In this document: piece after piece, positions 43,600-55,000 of the stretch
How positions within the stretch are numbered: position 1 is the stretch's first letter
Layout of the letters: each line of letters opens with the position of its first letter
NCBI GenBank assembly: GCA_012845835.1
Contig: JABAKD010000016.1
Coordinates: 1,978,359 to 2,042,358 of the forward strand
From: Undaria pinnatifida
Lineage: Eukaryota > Sar > Phaeophyceae > Laminariales > Alariaceae
Direction of reading: 5' to 3'
Length of the DNA: 64,000 bases
Notes under the pieces: generated by a model
Seen by the model: the letters and a program-made list of their open reading frames with translations, nothing else
Told to the model about the DNA's origin: nothing
The model's database searches: none
Position numbers and translations under genes: made by a program

Positions 43600-45125
43600 G
43601 ATCACCGAACGAGGCAGACAGTAGGCTCGAGCCTTCCCCATGGCCCCATCGCTTATGGTGATCCCACCCTGCAGAAAACGTTGCCAAAGATTGTGGGCTT
43701 GCGATGCTTGTCAGGAGCAGAGAAAACAGGGTACGTATGATACAATCTCTCAGCAGACGGTTAAAACCGTCGTCGCGAAAGATATAGATTTTTTTGTATG
43801 AACATCAATTCCGCCGCATTTTTGCTTTTCCCCACTCCGTGCTGCTGTGTGCTCGTATAGTCTATTATACCAGGTAGTTTCTGTGCCATGTCATATATCC
43901 TCACACACGACGGGACAGCTCCATAGCGGTGAACACAATCACCACCTTATACCCTGTGCAACAGTAGTGATTCATTGCTGGACGGCAAGCCTCTTCGAGT
44001 TATCCCGACTATCCAGCTCTCCAGGAAGGATCCAGACATCAACATATCAAACATACGTACCTGGTATCCAACATACGAAGTATCGTAAAAGTAAGCGGAG
44101 CCTAAGGCAAACAAAACGCGGCGCAATCGCTCAGGTGGTGTCTCGAATTTGACAGGTTGATGCCGCACTGCCCGGAACACGCCCTATAGCGCGGATCGCC
44201 GGCCAGGAAGGCGAAGGAGCCTAGGCGCGGTCAAATGGATTTCTCTCCCGGAGGATTGGCCATGGAGCTGGCGGACCTAGCGCAGGTTAGGATCGTCTGT
44301 CAAATGAGGATTTTACTCAAATAATACCGCCTTCTTCGTACAAAAAAAAGTACCAGTACCAGCAGTACCTGGTAGGATCTAGCAGGTGCAGTACCACGAA
44401 AGACAGATAGATAGACTACAGCAGCAGCAGTAGTAGTCCTGCTATAGCGCCTGTGGAGTAGTGCTGGTTGCTCGCTATAGCGCCTGTGAAATCGCTTCGC
44501 ACAGATGGGAACGACCAATAGCGGCGTGGGGAGTAGTGCAGGTTTCCGCTATGGTGCTGTTTTTTCGGCCGTCACATACCACCGCGACGCATAGAGGGAC
44601 CAAGACCGCGGTACCAGGTTGTCATCATACCTCGTACTTGTACCAGGTGTTATACCAGGTACCACGGTGTTGTTGTTTACCAGGTACCAGGTATGTATGT
44701 GGTGTGCATACCTATCTACTGCTGTACCAGTACCAGGTACCCTGGTAATTTTTTTTCAGTTCGCAGGCGGACATTGTCACTTTTTAGTCTGCGGGATTTC
44801 TACCGCCTCTGACCGCCTTTCTGCGGGATTCCTTCGCTGAGGCTTGCCCCCGTTTCGCCTGCTACACGGCCGGCTTCGCGGATCCGCCCGGTCAGCGCCG
44901 TAGCGCCTGCGCGAGGCCTTGGCGTCAAGATCTACGACGAGATATCCGAAAAGTCGTTCCTTGTGAGCGTTTTGGCGCATACTCTACACAGTAGTAGGGC
45001 TTTTATGTTTTGTTGGTTTTTTCGTTTTCGTCCTCTCTGACCTCTGAGACCCATGAGGGCAGGGTCGGCTACTCAGACAGCTGCAGCAGCGTACGTATTA
45101 AAAAGCAGATGGAGTCGCCGAAAAA
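43600..45125. other. Repeat-rich interval upstream of BBS7; palindrome cluster
   Basis: Between 44366 and 44745 TACCTGGTA or TACCAGGTA occurs at least six times, some overlapping (TTACCAGGTACCAGGTATG). CTATAGCGCCTGTG occurs twice (44444, 44477), next to a block loosely like 6060-6250. Apart from the candidate first BBS7 exon (44235-44285) no coding segment is proposed. Confidence 0.5.
44235..44285 (+). CDS. BBS7: Candidate first coding exon of BBS7
   Basis: ATG at 44235 opens 17 codons, with a second in-frame ATG at 44262, ending ...MELADLAQ just before GTTAGG. It ends in phase 0, matching the phase-0 start of the next exon at 46670. The join LADLAQ-VSTASNKG parallels the animal BBS7 N-terminus, where a short Met-Asp...Tyr-Leu-Gln segment precedes the conserved ...KLIP stretch. 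Against it, the segment is short, the family's Asp-Tyr is not kept, the donor is only fair, and the intron would be 2.4 kb. This is inference. Confidence 0.3.
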
Positions 45126-45130
45126 AACAA

Positions 45131-45449
45131 GTTCCACTCAAGTGCGGTGGAGGTACCACTTAGGTGCGGTTGGGGTCCCACTTAAGTGCACGGTAAACAC
45201 GTTTTTGTCACAACTGCATACCTCGCTTAAGTGCGGTACCGCACTGAAAGTAGAACCCACTTGTATTGCGACTTTAGTGCGGTCACACCATATTGCGGTG
45301 TCGCACTCAACCGGGTTAGCGCGGGGTCCCACTCAACGCCTTTACCGCCGGAAACTCATTTTTGGGATAAATTACATGGCATCAGTACAGCGAAATATTT
45401 TGGGACTCTAAAGGGGGTATCGTGGCGATCCACCGCACTCAAGTGAGAC
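45131..45449. mobile_element. 319-bp TIR element (GTGCGGT type)
   Basis: The left end GTTCCACTCAAGTGCGGTGG and the reverse complement of the right end, GTCTCACTTGAGTGCGGTGG, agree at 16 of 20 positions. Several internal copies of a TTAAGTGCGGT or TTTAGTGCGGT phrase occur in both orientations. It is related to 13085-13220. No protein. No clear TSD. Confidence 0.7.
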
Positions 45450-45692
45450 TTGTAAAGGTATTGTAGCGGGGTGTAAGTCCGTTTGACCACTTGCAAAAGG
45501 TTAACCAATCGTAGCTTACCCAAAACTAAGCCTTATAACACTCCCCCCCCCCCGAAACGGCGGGATAGCAGGCCGGCCGGACATACGGGCGGACGTGTCA
45601 ATATCCAAGCGGCTTCATTTCCTGGGGATACCGGGGGAGAGTATATTTCAAGTTCGACTCTGGGGAAAGTCTGAGAAAGTTTATAGTTATTG

Positions 45693-45763
45693 CGGATGGT
45701 GGGATTCGAACCCACGACCCCCCCAAAAAACCCAAGGTCCTGCCGACGACGCCATTTGTTAGT
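45693..45763 (-). repeat. tRNA-derived sequence (SINE head or tRNA relic)
   Basis: Minus strand: ATGGCGTCGTCGGCAGGACC (A-box-like) followed by GTGGGTTCGAATCCCAC, a perfect 5-bp T stem with a 7-base loop that includes a canonical B box. The acceptor stem cannot be paired and a G run occupies the anticodon or variable region, so it is not a working tRNA gene by eye. The flanking phrase TTAACCAATCGTAGCTT occurs on both sides (45501 and 45810), marking a repeated unit of about 300 bp. Confidence 0.6.
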
Positions 45764-46669
45764 AATGTATTAGTGGGGTATCGGTCCGTTTGGCCGCTTG
45801 CAAGAGGTTAACCAATCGTAGCTTCCCCAAAATTAAGCCTTTTTGAAAAAACAGACCTCCATTGTTAACGTGCTGGGTTATTTCGATGTTCTTCTGTGCC
45901 CGTCGAACTGCGACGGGGGTGCACCTTTTGTTTTTTCTGACGCTTTTTACGCGAGGAGCTCAACACACCTCTCAGGCAAAGGCAACAACTGAATCGAGGG
46001 AGAGTAAGAAGTGTTTCCCAAGCGAGCTATCCCACAGTAGCCTTGGCATTCAACGAGAACTGTTGGGAAACAAACAAACAAACGAAGAAACGAAATCCGA
46101 CGATTTCGGCAACGAAGATTATATTGGGGGGAAAAAAAACAAAAAAAAACGAAATTCCGACGATTTGAGGTCAAGGAATCCCTGTCGTACTGGCAACGGC
46201 TCGAGCCAAGAAGTGCCCGCTCTATCGTGGCACGGCGTCCATCCACTATCCACTAGTGACAAGGTTCGTGGCGAATTGTCGGCGTCGATTGACCGGAAAG
46301 GCTTCGCAGTGGACATATGTACAACGATACAGATCATCTGGGTCTAGTCTAGTGATTAGTCTAATAGATCAACTACGTACAACAGCAGATCCCATAGCTG
46401 TCGCCTTGACGTTTCCGCGCAAGATCTGTGCACTACTGCATGCAGCATACACCGCAGGAAATATGCGTTGGGTTGTGCAGGTCGTACGGCTCCCCTCGGC
46501 AACATAACCTAAGCCGTGCAGATCACAGCAGACCGAGGATCTCTCTATCTTGTCTGAGAGACAGATCGGTAACGGGAATGTATGATCTGTCTGAGGTAGA
46601 TTTAAACGATTCGAGAATCGTCCAGAGTCGCGATTTCCGTGTGCTGCCCCATCTCCCCTGGCGCGACAG

Positions 46670-46741
46670 GTGTCCACAGCGTCCAATAAGGGGACTTTGG
46701 GTTTGCTCCCCGTCAGCAAGAAGGGCAGGCAAAAGTTGGTG
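46670..46741 (+). CDS. BBS7: BBS7 exon: N-terminal strand, ...LLPVSKKGRQKLV
   Basis: 24 codons between a pyrimidine-rich CGCGACAG acceptor and a GTGAGT donor. GLLPVSKKGRQKLV aligns with the family segment KLIPASRHRATQKVV that precedes the first propeller blade. Phase 0 at both ends. Confidence 0.85.
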
Positions 46742-49046
46742 GTGAGTTTTTGTCGCGTGCACGTGCGTTTTTTTCGCCGGCTTTTGCGCTCATCCACAGA
46801 GAACACCAGTGCTTGCTTTTTTTGTTTGTTTCAGAAACGGACACTCGACCCCGTTGCAAGAGAAGGAGCGCGTAGTTGCTTGCTGTTGCTTGCAGTCGCT
46901 TGCAGTCGCTTACAGTCGCTTGTACCTGGTAGTTGCTTGGGAGCGCTGGGCTTGAGGTTTTGTTCGAGGCAAAAGCAAAAACTAAGCGTAGGTCTTCCAC
47001 CTGGGTAAACGCGGCACGGCATGCCGCCATACGGCCTGTCTATAGCCGTGACGTACTTGCCGATCTTGATGATGCCACGGTGGCTCTGGACGCGACAATA
47101 TTAGTCTTCCGCTCACGGCATTCTTCTACTACACTCGTCCACCCACTTACCCGCCCACCTACCCACCCACCCACCCACCTACCCACCCACTCACCTACCC
47201 ACCCACCCACTCGCCCACCCACCCGTTCACGGTAAACGATTGTGTATTGATAGCGTACCTGGCAGCTGTCACTAGGAACTCCCACATGAGGATGTATGTG
47301 TAATGCAGTCAATTTGTGTGCGTTGGTGTATGCGTGATGTTTCTTCACGGTCGAAACCAAAACAACGCTTTGATCGTGTGAAAAAAAGCATGAAGCAATC
47401 TCGAACGGGCGCTCAGTTTTTGTTGCCGTTTTTTTTTAGTTGAAAGCGCAGGTTGGTGAAGATTCCGGTTCCCCCGTGCATGGCTCAAAAACGAAGCGAG
47501 GGGGAAGCCCAAAACACGTTTGTGTTTCCAACCGACCTCAACATATCTGCGATGATGTACATGTGATGATGGTCAACATTTTTTTTAATTCGATTGCGAA
47601 AAAAAGGCTGCAGCCAATATCGAACAGGGGCGCTTACGGACACCGTGTACAAAAGGGAAGTCGCACTCGCTCAAAACGATTTTTTTTTTTTTTTATTTCA
47701 AAAACGATAAACAGGTTGGCGATGATTCTGGTTCCGTCCATTGCTTCGAAATGAAGCGAGGGGAGGCCCAGATCACGTTCTCCTTCCGCTTGACTGAGGG
47801 CGGTGGGGGCGATGGCGGTGGCGGTATTGGCGGCATTGGCGCCGTCGGTGCCGGCGGCGGCGGCGTAGGAAACATGGTGACAGCTGTTGCTATGGGGGGT
47901 ACAACCGGTGGTTCTGGCGGGGGCGACAGGATATTCGCAACCCAGGTGGGGCAAAGATAGCGTCCACACAAAATCTAAACCTTAAGAGCCGTCCTACGGT
48001 AGGTCCCCCGACTTTTCTTTGACGAAATCGCCGACTTCGAAACCAGCTCCCGGCCGTATCTCCTGAAATACAGTGCCCCTTGCCACCCCGACCTCACTGT
48101 TCGATAGTCCTTCCTTTGTGCAAGCAAGAAAATAGATGAAGACATCCTTTGCATAACATACTTCCTCGTGTCCAGCTGCTATGAAGCCTTCGTTAAAGAA
48201 AATCTCTGGTTTGGGGGAGGGGCTATCGCAGACTCAGTCTTAAGTTAGTTGACTTTTGCGTCGGCGGCTGTCGTGTTGCTTCTTTCATTAGCGTGTTTGT
48301 GAGATATCAAGTTCGGTCGGGTGGGAGACGGGTAGCAAAACACATAATAATGGCATTGGAACCGTCAAACATTAAATATTCAAGGAAAACCCAAGAACCC
48401 ACGAGAAAAAAATAAACGACAAATTTTTTGGCTAGAAAGGCGTTTTTCTACCATTTGGTTTTTTGCTTTATAACCAATTTTTTTCGTGGGTTGGCTGGCC
48501 TTGGGTTATGACATTCGTCGGCTTCAATGCTATCTGTACATCTTTTCCAACCCAACAGAGTTTGGAAATCGCGAACGCCCTACGAACTCATAATTTTGGT
48601 CCAATTTACCATCCACAGACAGCGTGCGCACGTACAAGAAAAGCAGTTCCAGTGTGTGTGTGTTCTTCACATTAAACTGATATTTCCAACCGTCTTCATC
48701 CAGCACAACAGGTGTGCGCGCCGATGCCTCCTAGAGAGACCAGCTTTGCAGTCACACTCTACGAGACAGAGATACACATTGCAAAGCAGTTCCAGCAAGA
48801 AAATGCTTCGCCCGTGTCGTACGACTGCTTGCGCCATGCATACTGCGGGGAGCGTGTAAATCAGGACCAGATATGGCTAGAAAAAATAGGGGGATATGTA
48901 GGTTTTTGTCTATATCGTGGGTCTTGGTTGGTATGGTCCCCCGTACTATTTTTGGGCGCCAAATTTAGCATCCCCCCTCCGAAGTAATGGCCGCTGCCGA
49001 ACGCGTCGACTACAATAATGGCGGTAATGCTCTGGACGAACAACAA

Positions 49047-49078
<32 letters not shown>

Positions 49079-52061
49079 TATCAAGAATTCTCGCTTCATG
49101 TGCACTCTTCGTTCACCCCCCCCCCAACAAAACATGCTTGTGTGCGCAGGGTTCGGCAATCGTGGGGTTGAGCAGGAAGGGCAAGGAGTTCTTCAGGATG
49201 GCGTCACCTCTGTCTGAGACGATACACCACATGGCCGTCCAGGGCGAAAGGTGCGGATAACCGACGCACCATTGTTCACGCGTAACCGCTATCACTTGAG
49301 ACCATTTTTGACAACGTCGTTGCCAACCGACGCCGACTCCAGCAGGGGGGGGTGTCTATGGGGTGAGGACATTTAACAATGACTACCCTACTTCCAGGAT
49401 TGGGGAGACAATATAAAAAGGAGACCAGCTGAGTCGTACGGTAGGGGCCTCGACAGCTTTCAGCATGACACCGTCGCAAGGCGTTCAACGTCAACTAGAT
49501 GGTCCGCCATCGAAGGGCTACCTCCCTTCCGCTTTAGTGACTGCTCCTCTGGCGTTCATCCTATGTTCTTGTGCGCACGGAATGGCTCTCTTCCCCGGTA
49601 TTGTGTAGGCCGTCTCCCTCGAAGGTAGGAACACATTTTTTTTGTTTTGTTATTCGCGCACCGCGTCTACATATGCATCGTACGTCTCGGCAATCTCGGA
49701 TATAGCACGGTTGGTTGTTGGTATGTTCTAGAGCATCGACCACGTACACTACCTGCAAACGCTGCCTGACGGGTATTGCCGTGGGAGGCATCTCGATTCG
49801 GGAAACCAAAAAGAAAAAACGCTAGAAAAACTGCCCCCCGCGCGTCCCTCCTGCTTGCTTAACGAAACTCCTGCGCGACGCAGCTGCGCTCCGCAGTTAA
49901 AAGATAAATGTGTTTGTACGGAGTGGTGGGTGTGCGATGTCTCATGCGAAACCGTTCTTCTACGCCCAAGGCGCCGCTTCGAACATGATCGACTGTCGGC
50001 ACGAACCAGCCCACGATTAACCGACCAACCACTGCCGCTTTGAACCTACTTAACCTTGATCAGGATCTGGACGGGATGTGACTACATCTGCAGCGCCTAC
50101 GACGACGGTCGAGACGCGGCTTTCTACATGTGTCACGACAGAATTACCTCTCTCCTGGCGGCCAGCCTGACCCAGGGAGACAGCGTCGACGCTGTGCTCG
50201 GTTGTCAGGTGCAAGGCCCCCCCGGGCACCCCTCCGACCGGCTTAGCGTCCAATCGCAACTTACCCCCTTTTTTTGGAGACCCATGTGTAACGACCAAAT
50301 CAAGCGACCGAGCACGATCTAATCAAAAGGGTTTAAGAGAGATACTGCGGCGGTACCAGCATCGTCATGGGTGCACGCGTGTCGTGTCGTACACCTCCGT
50401 TGCATTGCAGTCCGGGCGCATGTTCGACCCCTGTAGCCCGGATTTCTTTGTGCAGCCGATGCTTTCATCAATCGATTAGTTTGTGCATACCTCTGGCAGA
50501 TCAAGATCAAGATCATCTGCATACCTCGGCCAGATGACGATCTAAATCGTCTATACACCTCGTCCAAATCACGATCTAGATCATCTACACACCTTGGAAA
50601 GATGACGATCTAGATCATACCTACACACCTCAGATAAATGACGATCTTATTAATCTACACACATCGGACAGATGACGATCTATATCATCTACCTTATACA
50701 CCTCGAACAGAGAGCGATCTAGATCGTCTAGATTACACACCTCGGACAGATGACGATCTAAACCATCTTACACACCTCGGACAGATGACGATCTCGATCA
50801 TCTACGCACCTCAAGCAGATCACGATTTACAGTAGACACTCTTCAAGCAGATCCTGTATCTGAGCCGTTATGATATTTCGCGTAGGATCTGTATAAATAG
50901 AGAGAGAGTACGGCTCCAACCCTGGAAACATTTGCTTAGATCATTGCAGATCGTACGGTTCCAACCCCTTAACATGAGCTGCTAGACCATACAGATCATA
51001 CAGATCTTCCCCCGAAGATCCAGGTCATCAAGCGGGGATATCGATGATCTGCTTGACTTGTGTGTTATGGTTTTCGACCTGTTGTTTCCCTCTGAAGTTC
51101 CAAAAAGGGATTGACGAGCTTTTTAAGATCCAGAGGTAGCGACAGCCAAAATCAAATATAAGAGTTTGGGTTTATCAACGGTCAAGTCTACGCTAAGGGG
51201 TGGGGGGGTAACCCCACTTTCTTCTTCTCCGAGGTGATAGGCCACACGCACGCCTGGCTGAGTATCTCTCTCCAACAGCCTTAAGAAACGCATTTTGGTT
51301 GGTGCGGCCTATCTGTAACAACGGTTCAATTGCGGGAAATATCGCGAGAGCGAACAGCACGTGGATGGGACAGTCAGTCACCCGCGCGCATCGTTATACG
51401 TCGCCAAAAATCGAGTCCCCAAAAATGACCGTCCCACCGGAGCCTTAGCCCAGACCCTCTACGAGTAGCGCGAGCGCGGTGCGATACGAGTAGGAGAGCC
51501 ATCCCACCGTATGGGTCGCACTTTTCGGGGCAAGCATTTCTGACCGGATGACCTTCTCAGGCGAGGAACTGCACTGGCGGTTATTCTGATGCTTTCACGA
51601 GTATCTTTTTTTTAAGGGCTAGCGCATAGGGATGTTGGTCGGACTGCGCGAGCGAACGCCTTCGAAGTCATGTTTTGGGTGATGGTGAGATATTGAGCTC
51701 CCCTCATGTTGGCAGTTCAGAAATTTCTTAGAATATGCTGCACCCCTACCTACCGTGGGATGCCTCCGGATCACGTTGTGCCCGTATCGTACGACCTCTC
51801 TTGCGTTGTACTCTCAGACTGCACTTTCTTTTATTAACCCTCAACATGGGCAGTTGTTTGCTGCTGTACTCGTAGCGTTCTGTCGCCACCACCCTCTTCC
51901 CTCTGGAACCCTAAAAACGATTAAAATGCCTTCTTCGTGCGCTTTGCCGGATTCTTGTTTTTTCTTGTTTCTAAATTCGCGGGAGATTGAAGCTCCTCGA
52001 CCATTCTTCGCTGTGATTCGCATCATACCTCTTACCCTATAGAGACGTTAACTAGCGGCGC

Positions 52062-52094
<33 letters not shown>

Positions 52095-55000
52095 ATCGTG
52101 CGCGGACACGTGCTGCGGGTAGCGGTGCACTGGCTCTTTTAACTGGCTTTTTTTTCGCCTTCTGCGGGTGGTGGCTTGATAAACTCTATCAAGTACCTCA
52201 CCCAAAATCTGACTTTTTAATGGAGTAAACTGAAAGTGCAATCAGGTGACCTACGTGTGCGAAACAAACAATCATTTTCTGAAAAACAAGAAGGACATCC
52301 CATTAGGGGTTCAAGAGTGCAGCCATCCAGCAAAAAAAAATCGCTCCAAAGTGCCACCGTCCTTTATCGTAGCACTTTTTTTTTTCATTTATTCCAAGGC
52401 TTTTGGAGGGGGGGAAGGGGGGGGCGTTAGGAGTTCAATTAGGGCCTGTTCAGTGTTGGATTTTTCCACAAACTTGGCCACAAAGCCAAGTTTAGCAAAT
52501 TCGTTTTTTAAAGTAAAACATGTTTTGCAGTAGTCAAGGTGTACCGTGGGTTTGAAACGAGGCTTATCGTTTTCTTTTACGACGAAAAGGATGCACCCAA
52601 CCGGACACCCTACCCCTCTGAACTACAGCCAACCGCGTTTTCGGAACCTGAGGTGTACGAGCAATTTGGACGACCCTGGTTTTTGCCCCACGTAAAAACA
52701 ACGTTTGCCCAAGCTTCCGAAACCGTATTTTTTTCTGATGCGCTGGTGCCCGAATCCCATATTATAGTTTACCGGCACATCGTCAACGCACCGCGCGACC
52801 CTAACACTAACCTCTTTACAATTCCAGGACCATTGCATACGGGTCCTAAAGGCTGAAGGGTCGGAGGTGGCATTCCAGGTCCCGACTGACGCTCCCGTGG
52901 GCGCCTTCTGCGCCTTCAGCAGGAGTGGTCAGGGCACCGATCAGGTCAGTGCCTGAATGTTTTTCTTGCTTTGGGCCATTCGGCGTGGACAGGGTGGGGC
53001 GTAGACGAGCGGCTTTCGCCGATCGTGGATAGGGATGTGTCGGGGAGGTTTACTTATTTGTTGCTTGCCCTAGTCATTTGACCAGTTACCGCGCATCCCT
53101 TTTTGAGACAGGCAATCGGGGGGACGGGTGCTCTTTTCATGCATGGTCGTAGTCGTATGACCATAGCTATTAGTAGCTATTAGTGGTGGTATGACCCTCG
53201 CACCCCTACAATGTCGGGACGGAGCACGTCGGGGTTTTACCAACCAGACAGGCCTTGCTTGCACCAAACGCAAAGCGCCGTAAGGTGTTCGGCGAGTCGC
53301 ATGAAGGGTGAGCGGGGCGGCTCGGGGGCGTACTCATAAGTTGCTTTCCGTAGTCAATCGCCATCGACCACGCGTTCTTTTTGACAAAGACCTTGGGGGG
53401 GGGGGGGATATCGGGCGGTGTACGGTGTCGTCGTGTGTGGGCCGTGGAGACGGTGGCGCGCAGCTTCTGCGACAGCAACCGACCGTGGCCTGTTGCTGGC
53501 GGATCTGATTGGTCAGGGCGCGCTATACGCACACCAGGAAGTGTCCGTACTCGACAATCACGGAGATGATCGAGAAGGCCGAAGACGGTTGCTTATTGAA
53601 ATAATCGCGACGATTTTTTTTTTGTCGTGTGTACGTCTCTACCCTTCTCCGCGGCGGCGTTCTTAAACGGTGTGTGAGTCCGCGCCACATTGCGCCTACA
53701 TCAAGAATGCAAGTAATGTTACTTCGTTTGTCTTTCGATACCGTGCAGCGCACACTTCATTCCAAGCTCAAAAGCTGACATTGTATTTTGTGCGATACAA
53801 CCATGCTTTTACGTCGCATGAGAACCTGCAAGAATCTCCAACGCCACGACAGTGTTCCCCGACCCTGATGAGTGAAGGCAGCACCCTCTCCCTCTCTCCC
53901 TCCCTCCCACCGAATCTAGAACCGTGATAATGTGTCAGGAACGATATGTAAGTCCCGGCTAGCATTTGACTGCGAAGTCGATATGACAGTCAGATGTAAG
54001 TGCCCAAACAGGTAAGATGCGTCTTGCCTCGAGTACAAATCGCAATGACACGCAAACCGTTTTATTCAGGACACGAGCGGCGTCGTCGTGTACGGCACCG
54101 ACCATGGAACCGTCGGCCAACTCGATAGCCCTACCTAGCCAACCAAGAAAATAGTCGGCTATTGATAGTCCTCCAACTCATTTTTCTATCCAACCGACTT
54201 GAAACTAGTCTTCAACTCACTTTCCTACCCAACCGACTTTGAACTAGTCGGAAATTTATCGTCAGCCAACTCACAGCCCTACCTAGCCAATAAAAAAAAC
54301 TTGTCGACTATTTATAGTCAGCGAACTCACAGGCCTTCCTAACTACTATTACTCAAAACTAGTCAGCCAACTCACAGCCCTACGTAGTCAACTAAAAAAT
54401 AGTCGACGACTTATAGTCAACCAACTCACTACCCTACCTTGCCAACTGAAACATAGTCGGCAATTTATAGTCAGCCAACTCACAGCCCTACCTAGTCAAC
54501 TAAAAACAAGTCGGCCACTTGTAGTAAATGAACTCACAGTCCTACCTAGCCAACTAGAACATAGTCGACTATTTATAGTCGTCCAAATCACAGCCCTATC
54601 TGGTCAACCAACAATTAGTCGGCTGTTTATAATCAGCCAACTCACGGCCCCACCAGGCAAACCCAAACTACTCGGTGACTTATGAATCAATCAACTTGTT
54701 TTTGAAGGACACTGGTGGCGTGGTGTACGGCACCGATCATGGAACTCTCGGACATCTCGGTCCTGCCCCGATTGGCGCAACATCGCTCCGCAAAACGTGG
54801 GAGCTACCGAACGGCGGAACCGGATCAAAGGGGCGCGGCGGCGTCGGACGGGGCGTGACGGCCTTAAAACGGTGCGACCTGACGCAGGACGGGGTTGCAG
54901 AGATCGTCGCAGGCCGGGAGGATGGCACCGTTACGGTGAGTGTGGTAGCCGGATGTAGGGCTTGATGCGTACCGAGTGTGATAGGCAGGAATTTTCACGG

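Noticed and set aside
46569-46630. ATG-led MYDLSEVDLNDS segment as the first BBS7 exon
   Set aside because: It superficially resembles the family N-terminus but is followed by AGTCGC, with no usable GT donor in phase before the 46670 acceptor.
50490-50845. CRISPR-like array
   Set aside because: Spacer-like parts are themselves repeats, units are imperfect and abut each other, and the DNA is an intron of a eukaryotic gene.
52539-52856. 105-aa + frame upstream of a BBS7 exon
   Set aside because: It overlaps the intron end and acceptor of the exon at 52828 in a different frame. No family match.
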